A stretch of 64,000 bases of DNA from Hyaloperonospora brassicae (Eukaryota > Oomycota > Peronosporomycetes > Peronosporales > Peronosporaceae). The position numbers were made by a program, and so were the translations under genes. Below the pieces are notes generated by a model. The model was not told where the DNA came from. It did not search any database and saw nothing but the letters and a program-made list of their open reading frames with translations. This document shows, piece by piece, positions 10,672 to 21,318 of this stretch. Each line of letters opens with the position of its first letter. The first letter of the stretch is position 1. Location of the stretch: contig CANTFL010000007.1 in the NCBI GenBank assembly GCA_947650285.1, forward strand, positions 1-64,000, written 5' to 3'.

Positions 10672-10747
10672 ATCGTCAGCCAAGCCATCCCCTTCGGACA
10701 AGGTTCATTTGACCGAGATACTTGCGGCCGAGGTCAGGTTGAACTGA
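10442..10747 (+). CDS. Secreted peptide, copy 3, frameshifted tail (101 aa)
   Basis: The signal peptide and linker are intact through GDHDHDH. The tail then contains bases typical of both tail versions: AGCC, ACGACCAC and ATCTACC as in copy 1, and ATCATCTG and TTCGCTC as in copy 2. The net gain is 2 bp. The frame runs past the usual stop (10669-10671) and ends at 10747, giving QPTTTIYHHLCSLTRKPTRS and about 24 further residues, basic and with one Cys. It is either a failed recombinant or a longer variant; the former is more likely. Confidence 0.5.
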   Translation: MMKLLICLTLAVVATTTAYVQATEERPNELLDGAKILADIVTDKKSQYVVDGDHDHDHQPTTTIYHHLCSLTRKPTRSSAKPSPSDKVHLTEILAAEVRLN

Positions 10748-13700
10748 GCTGACATGGAGAGACAAGCTTACCCTGATCATGTTCCACGAAGCAAAGTGCT
10801 CTGTCCAAACAGTACGAGCTAGAGGCGTGTACATACGTAAGATCTCAACGTGTCCCGCGACATCAAAACGTAGCTTGCTTTCAAAACTCATTCTTACTTC
10901 TCTGTCCGTTTGATTTTGCAACCCTTCTGACTTCGGCATCCTGCTGGCTTCGGTACTCATCTGGTCCCTGCTCCTCCATGCCGCCGTTGAGCACGGCACC
11001 ATATGGGATGCTCAACTACTGCTAACCGGGACTCATGATGCTCGCGCGCATCTCATGTATCCTTGCGTGCATCGACTCATGTGTGGACTCATGTGTGTAC
11101 TCATGTGTGTACTCATGTCTTCTCAGATTGTCGTTGCTAGTCTAATGAAAGTGGTGGTAGTTCCAACTGCGGAAATCGGTCGGTGGACCGGGACAGCTAC
11201 ATGCGTTCTGAGATAGATGTGCGCCAAGTAATGCGTCGCATCATCCGCACATCCGATTTGACGCATTATCCATACGTCACCTTTGACGCCGACTACGACA
11301 CTGACTACGACGCTGAATGTGACGCTGAATGTGACGCCGACTACGCCGCTGAAGGAGACGCCAGGTCGTCGCTACGTATTACGTAGACCATTGCGATCAT
11401 CCCACAAGCCTTCATGTTTGCGTTTTTACTGCTCTACTTCCTCGTGCTTCCTCGAATGACCACCGCAAAACCTGATCTTCGTGTCACTCTGTTGGCAATG
11501 CCACCGAGATCGGCGTTATCGGGAGTTTCAGCCTGCTCGTGGTACTGTTACACGGCATGCACGCGAGTGGCCGCTGTATGACACGAGAAGTACACAAACC
11601 GACTTGTTCGTCATCAAGCACGGCCATTTCTAGAGCATGCGTATGTGTAGAAAGGTGCATCGATGACTCGGAACAGCAATGTTGCGTGCGGCCAGCCCAT
11701 TTGTTTCGACAAGGGTGAGAGGGAGTCTACACGACGCCAGGTAATAGGAGTAGTAGAAGTGGAGTAGGGGTTGTAGTAGTGGTAGTAGAAGTAGTAGTAA
11801 GCTCTACTTGACCGAGTACATTTCCGTATCTTGAATCGACAAGTTTCTAGACCTGTGCCACTGCCGAAGAGACATTGAATGCTGATGTGCGATATGCCAC
11901 ACGGACTGAAGTGATCCAGAGTGGCGCGGTCCGTAAAGATACGCGCAAGCGCGCCGAGTCCGTTGTCATTGCGCGGTCCATCGCATTGTGGTCGAGGGCG
12001 GTGATGTACAGAAAGATGATGCCATGATCACGTTCTTGCAGCAACGTCCACGATCTCATCGCCAACTACTCAATCTGTTGGCGATCGTGTTTCGTAAACG
12101 TATTGCGACGTTTGCGACGTGAAAGCGCCTAGACGCCATGCCCGATCGCGCGGATATGGACCAACGACACTCGATGCGCTCCCGGAAAACGATCGGAAGT
12201 AGACGGTTGCATGGATACGAGCCATGCTTGTCTGATAGCGAAAGAACCATGCATGGCTAGAAGGCATGCTCGTCTGAAAGCAAAAGACACACGTGATAGC
12301 AGACAAGTTGCTGGCCGTTCCAACGACAATGCACACATGGATATACGTGCACGACGATGCAGACACGGCAGATCACAAGAGCTAATCAAGGAACAGACGA
12401 TCAAGGGGGCGGTTCTTGTGGCTGACCCGAGTATCTAGCTCTTGCACGGACTGAAGACACGATGGATGCGTGTTTGAACTTGCTTCAGCATAGAGACTAC
12501 GCGCGAGGCGGCGGCTGAAACCGCAGACGTGCAATTGATCGATGCACTTGTGTTTGTCTGATGTGTCGTCGCTGTTCCATCGGTTGGAAGTTGCTGCTGC
12601 AGAGGCGGTGGTGCATCGACGACGTTTTATTCGGTGGCAAGTCACGCAGGCTTGCCGGAGCCAGGACCCGTTCTTGGTATCAGGTCAAGGTTTCGAACGA
12701 GCAAACCGCCTCAATATGCATGCTTGGAGGGTGATTGGCGCTGCTCTGTAGGTCGCAGTCACGGACTTCGATGGCACTTCCAGGAATCCGAGCGGCATGA
12801 TACGTCTTCGGAAAGCACGATGGAGGACGAAACACGACAGTTCGCCGTACGACGTTGGATGGGACGGAGGGCGAGAGTGGCCTACATTTACAGAAGTAGA
12901 TACACCCGTACCGTAAGACACCGGATCGATCCATTGGAGATGATGGTGTTTACGATAGAGAACGCGATGCTGACCCGTTGACGCACAAACAGGTGGTGAT
13001 CACGCGACCACTCCCATCGATGACAGCGACGCACCAGCGTACGCTAGCTAATAGTATATGCATGAGAAGCACACACATTCGCGCGTGCCCTTATCGATCG
13101 TGTCTACAACTTCTCGCAGTATGTCTAAGGACTGGATCATCCACGGTGATACAACAGTGGCCACAACATTCCTGACGGCGCCGATACAATGTGTTTACCG
13201 GCGCTCTTCGTCGCGACCCTCACGACCATAGTGTGTGTTTGCTTCGAGCGTTTGTCGGCCGAGTCTGTAGTGGTAATGAGGATTTCTGTGAAGAGGTTGT
13301 GGGATCTGCGTCAATATCAACCGCACAACAGCACAGCAAAAACAGCACCGCAAAACAGCACAGCAAAAACAGCACAGCAAAAACAGCACAGCAAAACAAA
13401 ACAGCATCAAAATCTTCTTCTGCTCCATGAGCCTGCTGTGTGTGATAGCTGCTGTTTGCTGAGCCTTGGCTGGACGCACGTCTTTCTACGACCCACTTTC
13501 GTAAGCTACCAATCTCAGTAGGCGAAAAGTCCATCTCATTGTGCGAGTCGCCTTCGCCAAGATGGACTAGCTGCTGGACGGTTTACCTAAGGACACCGGA
13601 CGACGTACTGCTCAGTCACTACTTGCTGAGAAAGAGCACGATGGGGTCAGTGTTGTTGTTCGTGATACACCTTCGTCGGTCCCTTTTCGGACCCAGATGC

Positions 13701-14213
13701 TGAAACGTCGCACCATGCCCCGAAATCTCAGACCACGTACCACTCGCATTGCTTCGCCTGTCCCGGTCGTTTCGAATGACACATTCGGCGTCAACCGACA
13801 TGCGTTTCTTTCGCGAAGAATGCCATGTGCGATCCAGTTCGTCTCCTGGACAATCCATGAAACTGCTTTCGAGTCGGCCAGTCGAAGTCGAGGCCCGGTC
13901 CGACTGCACGCCTGTTGCTTTGTCATTCTGCAACTTGCCAAGACCTTCCCAGTCTCCACGCCACCTTCCTTTACACACGCATCCATGATGAAGCTCCTCA
14001 TTTGCCTCACGCTCGCTGTTGTCGCAACGACGACGGCCTACGTACAAGCTACGGAGGAACGTCCGAACGAGTTGCTGGATGGCGCCAAAATACTGGCTGA
14101 TATCGTCACCGACAAGAAAAGCCAATATGTCGTAGATGGCGATCACGACCACGACCACAGCCACGACCACATCTACCCTCATCGTGTGTTTGCCCACCCG
14201 AAAGCACTACTAG
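10672..14213 (+). repeat. Array unit 4 (3542 bp), mosaic
   Basis: The left part is outer type (CTGGTCCCTG, short Asp/Ala/Tyr tract with TAG). From about 11650 inner-type variants appear (AAAGGTGC), and GTGTTTACG near 12945 is shared with units 5 to 8. The change of type inside one unit marks a past exchange point. It has a slightly longer AACAGC tract. Confidence 0.95.
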
Positions 14214-14254
14214 ATCGTCAGCCAAGCCATCCCCTTCGGACAAGGTTCATTTGA
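13985..14254 (+). CDS. Secreted peptide, copy 4, single-base insertion in tail (89 aa)
   Basis: The tail follows the Lys-His-Tyr version as far as HRVFAHPK. One extra G (CCGAAAGCAC instead of CCGAAACAC) then shifts the frame, so the protein ends ALLDRQPSHPLRTRFI instead of HY. All His residues of the tail except the last are kept, so it could still bind metal if that is its role. Confidence 0.55.
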   Translation: MMKLLICLTLAVVATTTAYVQATEERPNELLDGAKILADIVTDKKSQYVVDGDHDHDHSHDHIYPHRVFAHPKALLDRQPSHPLRTRFI

Positions 14255-14724
14255 CCGAGATACTTGCGGCCGAGGTCAGGTTGAACTGAGCTGACATGGA
14301 GAGACAAGCTTACCCTGATCATGTTCCACGAAGCAAAGTGCTCTGTCCAAACAGTACGAGCTAGAGGCGTGTACATACGTAAGATCTCAACGTGTCCCGC
14401 GACATCAAAACGTAGCTTGCTTTCAAAACTCATTCTTACTTCTCTGTCCGTTTGATTTTGCAACCCTTCTGACTTCGGCATCCTGCTGGCTTCGGTACTC
14501 ATCTGGCCCCTGCTCCTCCATGCCGCCGTTGAGCACGGCACCATATGGGATGCTCAACTACTGCTAACCGGGACTCATGATGCTCGCGCGCATCTCATGT
14601 ATCCTTGCGTGCATCGACTCATGTGTGGACTCATGTGTGTACTCATGTGTGTACTCATGTCTTCTCAGATTGTCGTTGCTAGTCTAATGAAAGTGGTGGT
14701 AGTTCCAACTGCGGAAATCGGTCG

Positions 14725-15135
14725 GTGGACCGGGACAGCTACATGCGTTCTGAGATAGATGTGCGCCAAGTAATGCGTCGCATCATCCGCACATCCGATT
14801 TGACGCATTATCCATACGTCACCTTTGACGCCGACTACGACACTGACTACGACGCTGACTACGACGCTGACTACGACGCTGAATGTGACGCCGACTACGC
14901 CGCTGACGGAGACGCCAGGTCGTCGCTACGTATTACGCAGACCATTGCGATCATCCCACAAGCCTTCATGTTTGCGTTTTTACTGCTCTACTTCCTCGTG
15001 CTTCCTCGAATGACCACCGCAAAACCTGATCTTCGTGTCACTCTGTTGGCAATGCCACCGAGATCGGCGTTATCGGGAGTTTCAGCCTGCTCGTGGTACT
15101 GTTACACGGCATGCACGCGAGTGGCCGCTGTATGA
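14725..15135 (+). CDS. Possible read-through ORF, Asp/Ala/Tyr repeats plus 55-aa peptide (136 aa)
   Basis: In units 5 to 9 a CAG replaces the TAG present in units 1-4, 10 and 11, joining an N-terminal part with DADYDTDYDADY-type repeats (residues 34-60) to the hydrophobic, Cys-containing part described at 792-959. The corresponding ORFs are 18277-18687, 21830-22240, 25383-25793 and 28936-29346. Unit 12 has a shorter version (39508-39894). The start lies in ordinary unit sequence with no promoter elements that I recognise. A stop in half of the copies argues against an essential protein. Confidence 0.15.
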   Translation: MDRDSYMRSEIDVRQVMRRIIRTSDLTHYPYVTFDADYDTDYDADYDADYDAECDADYAADGDARSSLRITQTIAIIPQAFMFAFLLLYFLVLPRMTTAKPDLRVTLLAMPPRSALSGVSACSWYCYTACTRVAAV

Positions 15136-17537
15136 CACGAGAAGTACACAAACCGACTTGTTCGTCATCAAGCACGGCCATTTCTAGAGCATGCATATGT
15201 GTAGAAAGGTGCATCGATGACTCGGAACAGCAATGTTGCGTGCGGCCAGCCCATTTGTTTCGACAAGGGTGAGAGGGAGTCTACACGACGCCAGGTAATA
15301 GGAGTAGTAGAAGTGGAGTAGGGGTTGTAGTAGTGGTAGTAGAAGTAGTAGTAAGCTCTACTTGACCGAGTACATTTCCGTATCTTGAATCGACAAGTTT
15401 CTAGACCTGTGCCACTGCCGAAGAGACATTGAATGCTGATGTGCGATATGCCACACGGACTGAAGTGATCCAGAGTGGCGCGGTCCGTAAAGATACGCGC
15501 AAGCGCGCCGAGTCCGTTGTCATTGCGCGGTCCATCGCATTGTGGTCGAGGGCGGTGATGTACAGAAAGATGATGCCATGATCACGTTCTTGCAGCAACG
15601 TCCACGATCTCATCGCCAACTACTCAATCTGTTGGCGATCGTGTTTCGTAAACGTATTGCGACGTTTGCGACGTGAAAGCGCCTAGACGCCATGCCCGAT
15701 CGCGCGGATATGGACCAACGACACTCGATGCGCTCCCGGAAAACGATCGGAAGTAGACGGTTGCATGGATACGAGCCATGCTTGTCTGATAGCGAAAGAA
15801 CCATGCATGGCTAGAAGGCATGCTCGTCTGAAAGCAAAAGACACACGTGATAGCAGACAAGTTGCTGGCCGTTCCAACGACAATGCACACATGGATATAC
15901 GTGCACGACGATGCAGACACGGCAGATCACAAGAGCTAATCAAGGAACAGACGATCAAGGGGGCGGTTCTTGTGGCTGACCCGAGTATCTAGCTCTTGCA
16001 CGGACTGAAGACACGATGGCTGCGTGTTTGAACTTGCTTCAGCATAGAGACTACGCGCGAGGCGGCGGCTGAAACCGCAGACGTGCAATTGATCGATGCA
16101 CTTGTGTTTGTCTGATGTGTCGTCGCTGTTCCATCGGTTGGAAGTTGCTGCTGCAGAGGCGGTGGTGCATCGACGACGTTTTATTCGGTGGCAAGTCACG
16201 CAGGCTTGCCGGAGCCAGGACCCGTTCTTGGTATCAAGTCAAGGTTTCGAACGAGCAAACCGCCTCAATATGCATGCTTGGAGGGTGATTGGCGCTGCTC
16301 TGTAGGTCGCAGTCACGGACTTCGATGGCACTTCCAGGAATCCGAGCGGCATGATACGTCTTCGGAAAGCACGATGGAGGACGAAACACGACAGTTCGCC
16401 GTACGACGTTGGATGGGACGGAGGGCGAGAGTGGCCTACATTTACAGAAGTAGATACACCCGTACCGTAAGACACCGGATCGATCCATTGGAGATGATGG
16501 TGTTTACGATAGAGAACGCGATGCTGACCCGTTGACGCACAAACAGGTGGTGATCACGCGACCACTCCCATCGATGACAGCGACGCACCAGCGTACGCTA
16601 GCTAATAGTATATGCATGAGAAGCACACACATTCGCGCGTGCCCTTATCGATCGTGTCTACAACTTCTCGCAGTATGTCTAAGGACTGGATCATCCACGG
16701 TGATACAACAGTGGCCACAACATTCCTGACGGCGCCGATACAATGTGTTTACTGGCGCTCTTCGTCGCGACCCTCACGACCATAGTGTGTGTTTGCTTCG
16801 AGCGTTTGTCGGCCGAGTCTGTAGTGGTAATGAGGATTTCTGTGAAGAGGTTGTGGGATCTGCGTCAATATCAACCGCACAACAGCACAGCAAAAACAGC
16901 ACCGCAAAACAGCACAGCAAAACAGCACAGCAAAAACAGCACAGCAAAACAAAACAGCATCAAAATCTTCTTCTGCTCCATGAGCCTGCTGTGTGTGATA
17001 GCTGCTGTTTGCTGAGCCTTGGCTGGACGCACGTCTTTCTACGACCCACTTTTGCAAGCTACCAATCTCAGTAGGCGAAAAGTCCATCTCATTGTGCGAG
17101 TCGCCTTCGCCAAGATGGACTAGCTGCTGTATGGTTTACCTAAGGACACCGGACGACGTACTGCTCAGTCACTACTTGCTGAGAAAGAGCACGATGGGGT
17201 CAGTGTTGTTGTTCGTGATACACCTTCGTCGGTCCCTTTTCGGACCCAGATGCTGAAACGTCGCACCATGCCCCGAAATCTCAGACCATGTACCACTCGC
17301 ATTGCTTCGCCTGTCCCGGTCGTTTCGAATGACACATTCGGCGTCAACCGACATGCGTTTCTTTCGCGAAGAATGCCATGTGCGATCCAGTTCGTCTCCT
17401 GGACAATCCATGAAACTGCTTTCGAGTCGGCCAGTCGAAGTCGAGGCCCGGTCCGACTGCACGCCTGTTGCTTTGTCATTCTGCAACTTGCCAAGACCTT
17501 CCCAGTCTCCACGCCACCTTCCTTTACACACGCATCC

Positions 17538-17765
17538 ATGATGAAGCTCCTCATTTGCCTCACGCTCGCTGTTGTCGCAACGACGACGGCCTACGTACAA
17601 GCTACGGAGGAACGTCCGAACGAGTTGCTGGATGGCGCCAAAATACTGGCTGATATCGCCACCGACAAGAAAAGCCAATATGTCGTAGATGGCGATCACG
17701 ACCACGACCACCACCACTACGACCACTACTACCATCATCTGTTCGCTCACCCGGAAGCCTACTAG
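17538..17765 (+). CDS. Small secreted His/Tyr-rich peptide, copy 5 (75 aa)
   Basis: The protein is identical to copy 2, including Ala41, although the surrounding unit is of the inner backbone type and copy 2 is in an outer-type unit. At nucleotide level the Ala41 region differs slightly (GATATCGCC here, GATATTGCC in copy 2). Confidence 0.72.
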   Translation: MMKLLICLTLAVVATTTAYVQATEERPNELLDGAKILADIATDKKSQYVVDGDHDHDHHHYDHYYHHLFAHPEAY

Positions 17766-20700
17766 ATCGTCAGCCAAGCCATCCCCTTCGGACAAGGTTC
17801 ATTTGACCGAGATACTTGCGGCCGAGGTCAGGTTGAACTGAGCTGACATGGAGAGACAAGCTTACCCTGATCATGTTCCACGAAGCAAAGTGCTCTGTCC
17901 AAACAGTACGAGCTAGAGGCGTGTACATACGTAAGATCTCAACGTGTCCCGCGACATCAAAACGTAGCTTGCTTTCAAAACTCATTCTTACTTCTCTGTC
18001 CGTTTGATTTTGCAACCCTTCTGACTTCGGCATCCTGCTGGCTTCGGTACTCATCTGGCCCCTGCTCCTCCATGCCGCCGTTGAGCACGGCACCATATGG
18101 GATGCTCAACTACTGCTAACCGGGACTCATGATGCTCGCGCGCATCTCATGTATCCTTGCGTGCATCGACTCATGTGTGGACTCACGTGTGTACTCATGT
18201 GTGTACTCATGTCTTCTCAGATTGTCGTTGCTAGTCTAATGAAAGTGGTGGTAGTTCCAACTGCGGAAATCGGTCGGTGGACCGGGACAGCTACATGCGT
18301 TCTGAGATAGATGTGCGCCAAGTAATGCGTCGCATCATCCGCACATCCGATTTGACGCATTATCCATACGTCACCTTTGACGCCGACTACGACACTGACT
18401 ACGACGCTGACTACGACGCTGACTACGACGCTGAATGTGACGCCGACTACGCCGCTGACGGAGACGCCAGGTCGTCGCTACGTATTACGCAGACCATTGC
18501 GATCATCCCACAAGCCTTCATGTTTGCGTTTTTACTGCTCTACTTCCTCGTGCTTCCTCGAATGACCACCGCAAAACCTGATCTTCGTGTCACTCTGTTG
18601 GCAATGCCACCGAGATCGGCGTTATCGGGAGTTTCAGCCTGCTCGTGGTACTGTTACACGGCATGCACGCGAGTGGCCGCTGTATGACACGAGAAGTACA
18701 CAAACCGACTTGTTCGTCATCAAGCACGGCCATTTCTAGAGCATGCATATGTGTAGAAAGGTGCATCGATGACTCGGAACAGCAATGTTGCGTGCGGCCA
18801 GCCCATTTGTTTCGACAAGGGTGAGAGGGAGTCTACACGACGCCAGGTAATAGGAGTAGTAGAAGTGGAGTAGGGGTTGTAGTAGTGGTAGTAGAAGTAG
18901 TAGTAAGCTCTACTTGACCGAGTACATTTCCGTATCTTGAATCGACAAGTTTCTAGACCTGTGCCACTGCCGAAGAGACATTGAATGCTGATGTGCGATA
19001 TGCCACACGGACTGAAGTGATCCAGAGTGGCGCGGTCCGTAAAGATACGCGCAAGCGCGCCGAGTCCGTTGTCATTGCGCGGTCCATCGCATTGTGGTCG
19101 AGGGCGGTGATGTACAGAAAGATGATGCCATGATCACGTTCTTGCAGCAACGTCCACGATCTCATCGCCAACTACTCAATCTGTTGGCGATCGTGTTTCG
19201 TAAACGTATTGCGACGTTTGCGACGTGAAAGCGCCTAGACGCCATGCCCGATCGCGCGGATATGGACCAACGACACTCGATGCGCTCCCGGAAAACGATC
19301 GGAAGTAGACGGTTGCATGGATACGAGCCATGCTTGTCTGATAGCGAAAGGACCATGCATGGCTAGAAGGCATGCTCGTCTGAAAGCAAAAGACACACGT
19401 GGTAGCAGACAAGTTGCTGGCCGTTCCAACGACAATGCACACATGGATATACGTGCACGACGATGCAGACACGGCAGATCACAAGAGCTAATCAAGGAAC
19501 AGACGATCAAGGGGGCGGTTCTTGTGGCTGACCCGAGTATCTAGCTCTTGCACGGACTGAAGATACGATGGCTGCGTGTTTGAACTTGCTTCAGCATAGA
19601 GACTACGCGCGAGGCGGCGGCTGAAACCGCAGACGTGCAATTGATCGATGCACTTGTGTTTGTCTGATGTGTCGTCGCTGTTCCATCGGTTGGAAGTTGC
19701 TGCTGCAGAGGCGGTGGTGCATCGACGACGTTTTATTCGGTGGCAAGTCACGCAGGCTTGCCGGAGCCAGGACCCGTTCTTGGTATCAAGTCAAGGTTTC
19801 GAACGAGCAAACCGCCTCAATATGCATGCTTGGAGGGTGATTGGCGCTGCTCTGTAGGTCGCAGTCACGGACTTCGATGGCACTTCCAGGAATCCGAGCG
19901 GCATGATACGTCTTCGGAAAGCACGATGGAGGACGAAACACGACAGTTCGCCGTACGACGTTGGATGGGACGGAGGGCGAGAGTGGCCTACATTTACAGA
20001 AGTAGATACACCCGTACCGTAAGACACCGGATCGATCCATTGGAGATGATGGTGTTTACGACAGAGAACGCGATGCTGACCCGTTGACGCACAAACAGGT
20101 GGTGATCACGCGACCACTCCCATCGATGACAGCGACGCACCAGCGTACGCTAGCTAATAGTATATGCATGAGAAGCACACACATTCGCGCGTGCCCTTAT
20201 CGATCGTGTCTACAACTTCTCGCAGTATGTCTAAGGACTGGATCATCCACGGTGATACAACAGTGGCCACAACATTCCTGACGGCGCCGATACAATGTGT
20301 TTACCGGCGCTCTTCGTCGCGACCCTCACGACCATAGTGTGTGTTTGCTTCGAGCGTTTGTCGGCCGAGTCTGTAGTGGTAATGAGGATTTCTGTGAAGA
20401 GGTTGTGGGATCTGCGTCAATATCAACCGCACAACAGCACAGCAAAAACAGCACCGCAAAACAGCACAGCAAAAACAGCACAGCAAAAACAGCACAGCAA
20501 AACAAAACAGCATCAAAATCTTCTTCTGCTCCATGAGCCTGCTGTGTGTGATAGCTGCTGTTTGCTGAGCCTTGGCTGGACGCACGTCTTTCTACGACCC
20601 ACTTTCGTAAGCTACCAATCTCAGTAGGCGAAAAGTCCATCTCATTGTGCGAGTCGCCTTCGCCAAGATGGACTAGCTGCTGTATGGTTTACCTAAGGAC

Positions 20701-21318
20701 ACCGGACGACGTACTGCTCAGTCACTACTTGCTGAGAAAGAGCACGATGGGGTCAGTGTTGTTGTTCGTGATACACCTTCGTCGGTCCCTTTTCGGACCC
20801 AGATGCTGAAACGTCGCACCATGCCCCGAAATCTCAGACCACGTACCACTCGCATTGCTTCGCCTGTCCCGGTCGTTTCGAATGACACATTCGGCGTCAA
20901 CCGACATGCGTTTCTTTCGCGAAGAATGCCATGTGCGATCCAGTTCGTCTCCTGGACAATCCATGAAACTGCTTTCGAGTCGGCCAGTCGAAGTCGAGGC
21001 CCGGTCCGACTGCACGCCTGTTGCTTTGTCATTCTGCAACTTGCCAAGACCTTCCCAGTCTCCACGCCACCTTCCTTTACACACGCATCCATGATGAAGC
21101 TCCTCATTTGCCTCACGCTCGCTGTTGTCGCAACGACGACGGCCTACGTACAAGCTACGGAGGAACGTCCGAACGAGTTGCTGGATGGCGCCAAAATACT
21201 GGCTGATATCGTCACCGACAAGAAAAGCCAATATGTCGTAGATGGCGATCACGACCACGACCACAGCCACGACCACATCTACCCTCATCGTGTGTTTGCC
21301 CACCCGAAACACTACTAG
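17766..21318 (+). repeat. Array unit 6 (3553 bp), inner type
   Basis: Inner type. It shares GTATCAAGTC with unit 5 and GTGGTAGCAG and ACGACAGAG with units 7 and 8. The peptide tail is the Lys-His-Tyr version. Confidence 0.95.
21091..21318 (+). CDS. Small secreted His/Asp-rich peptide, copy 6 (75 aa)
   Basis: The tail after GDHDHDH is SHDHIYPHRVFAHPKHY, with nine His and a more basic C-terminus than copy 1 (KHY instead of EAY). Copies 7 and 8 encode the same protein, and copy 0 at the left edge has the same tail. Confidence 0.72.
   Translation: MMKLLICLTLAVVATTTAYVQATEERPNELLDGAKILADIVTDKKSQYVVDGDHDHDHSHDHIYPHRVFAHPKHY

Larger units (their letters stand above)
14214..17765 (+). repeat. Array unit 5 (3552 bp), inner type
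   Basis: Inner-type backbone: CTGGCCCCTG near 14505, an Asp/Ala/Tyr tract one 12-bp period longer, CAG in place of the TAG stop near 14938, and GCATGCATATG near 15190. The peptide tail at its right end is nevertheless the version seen in unit 2, including the Ala41 variant. Confidence 0.95.
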
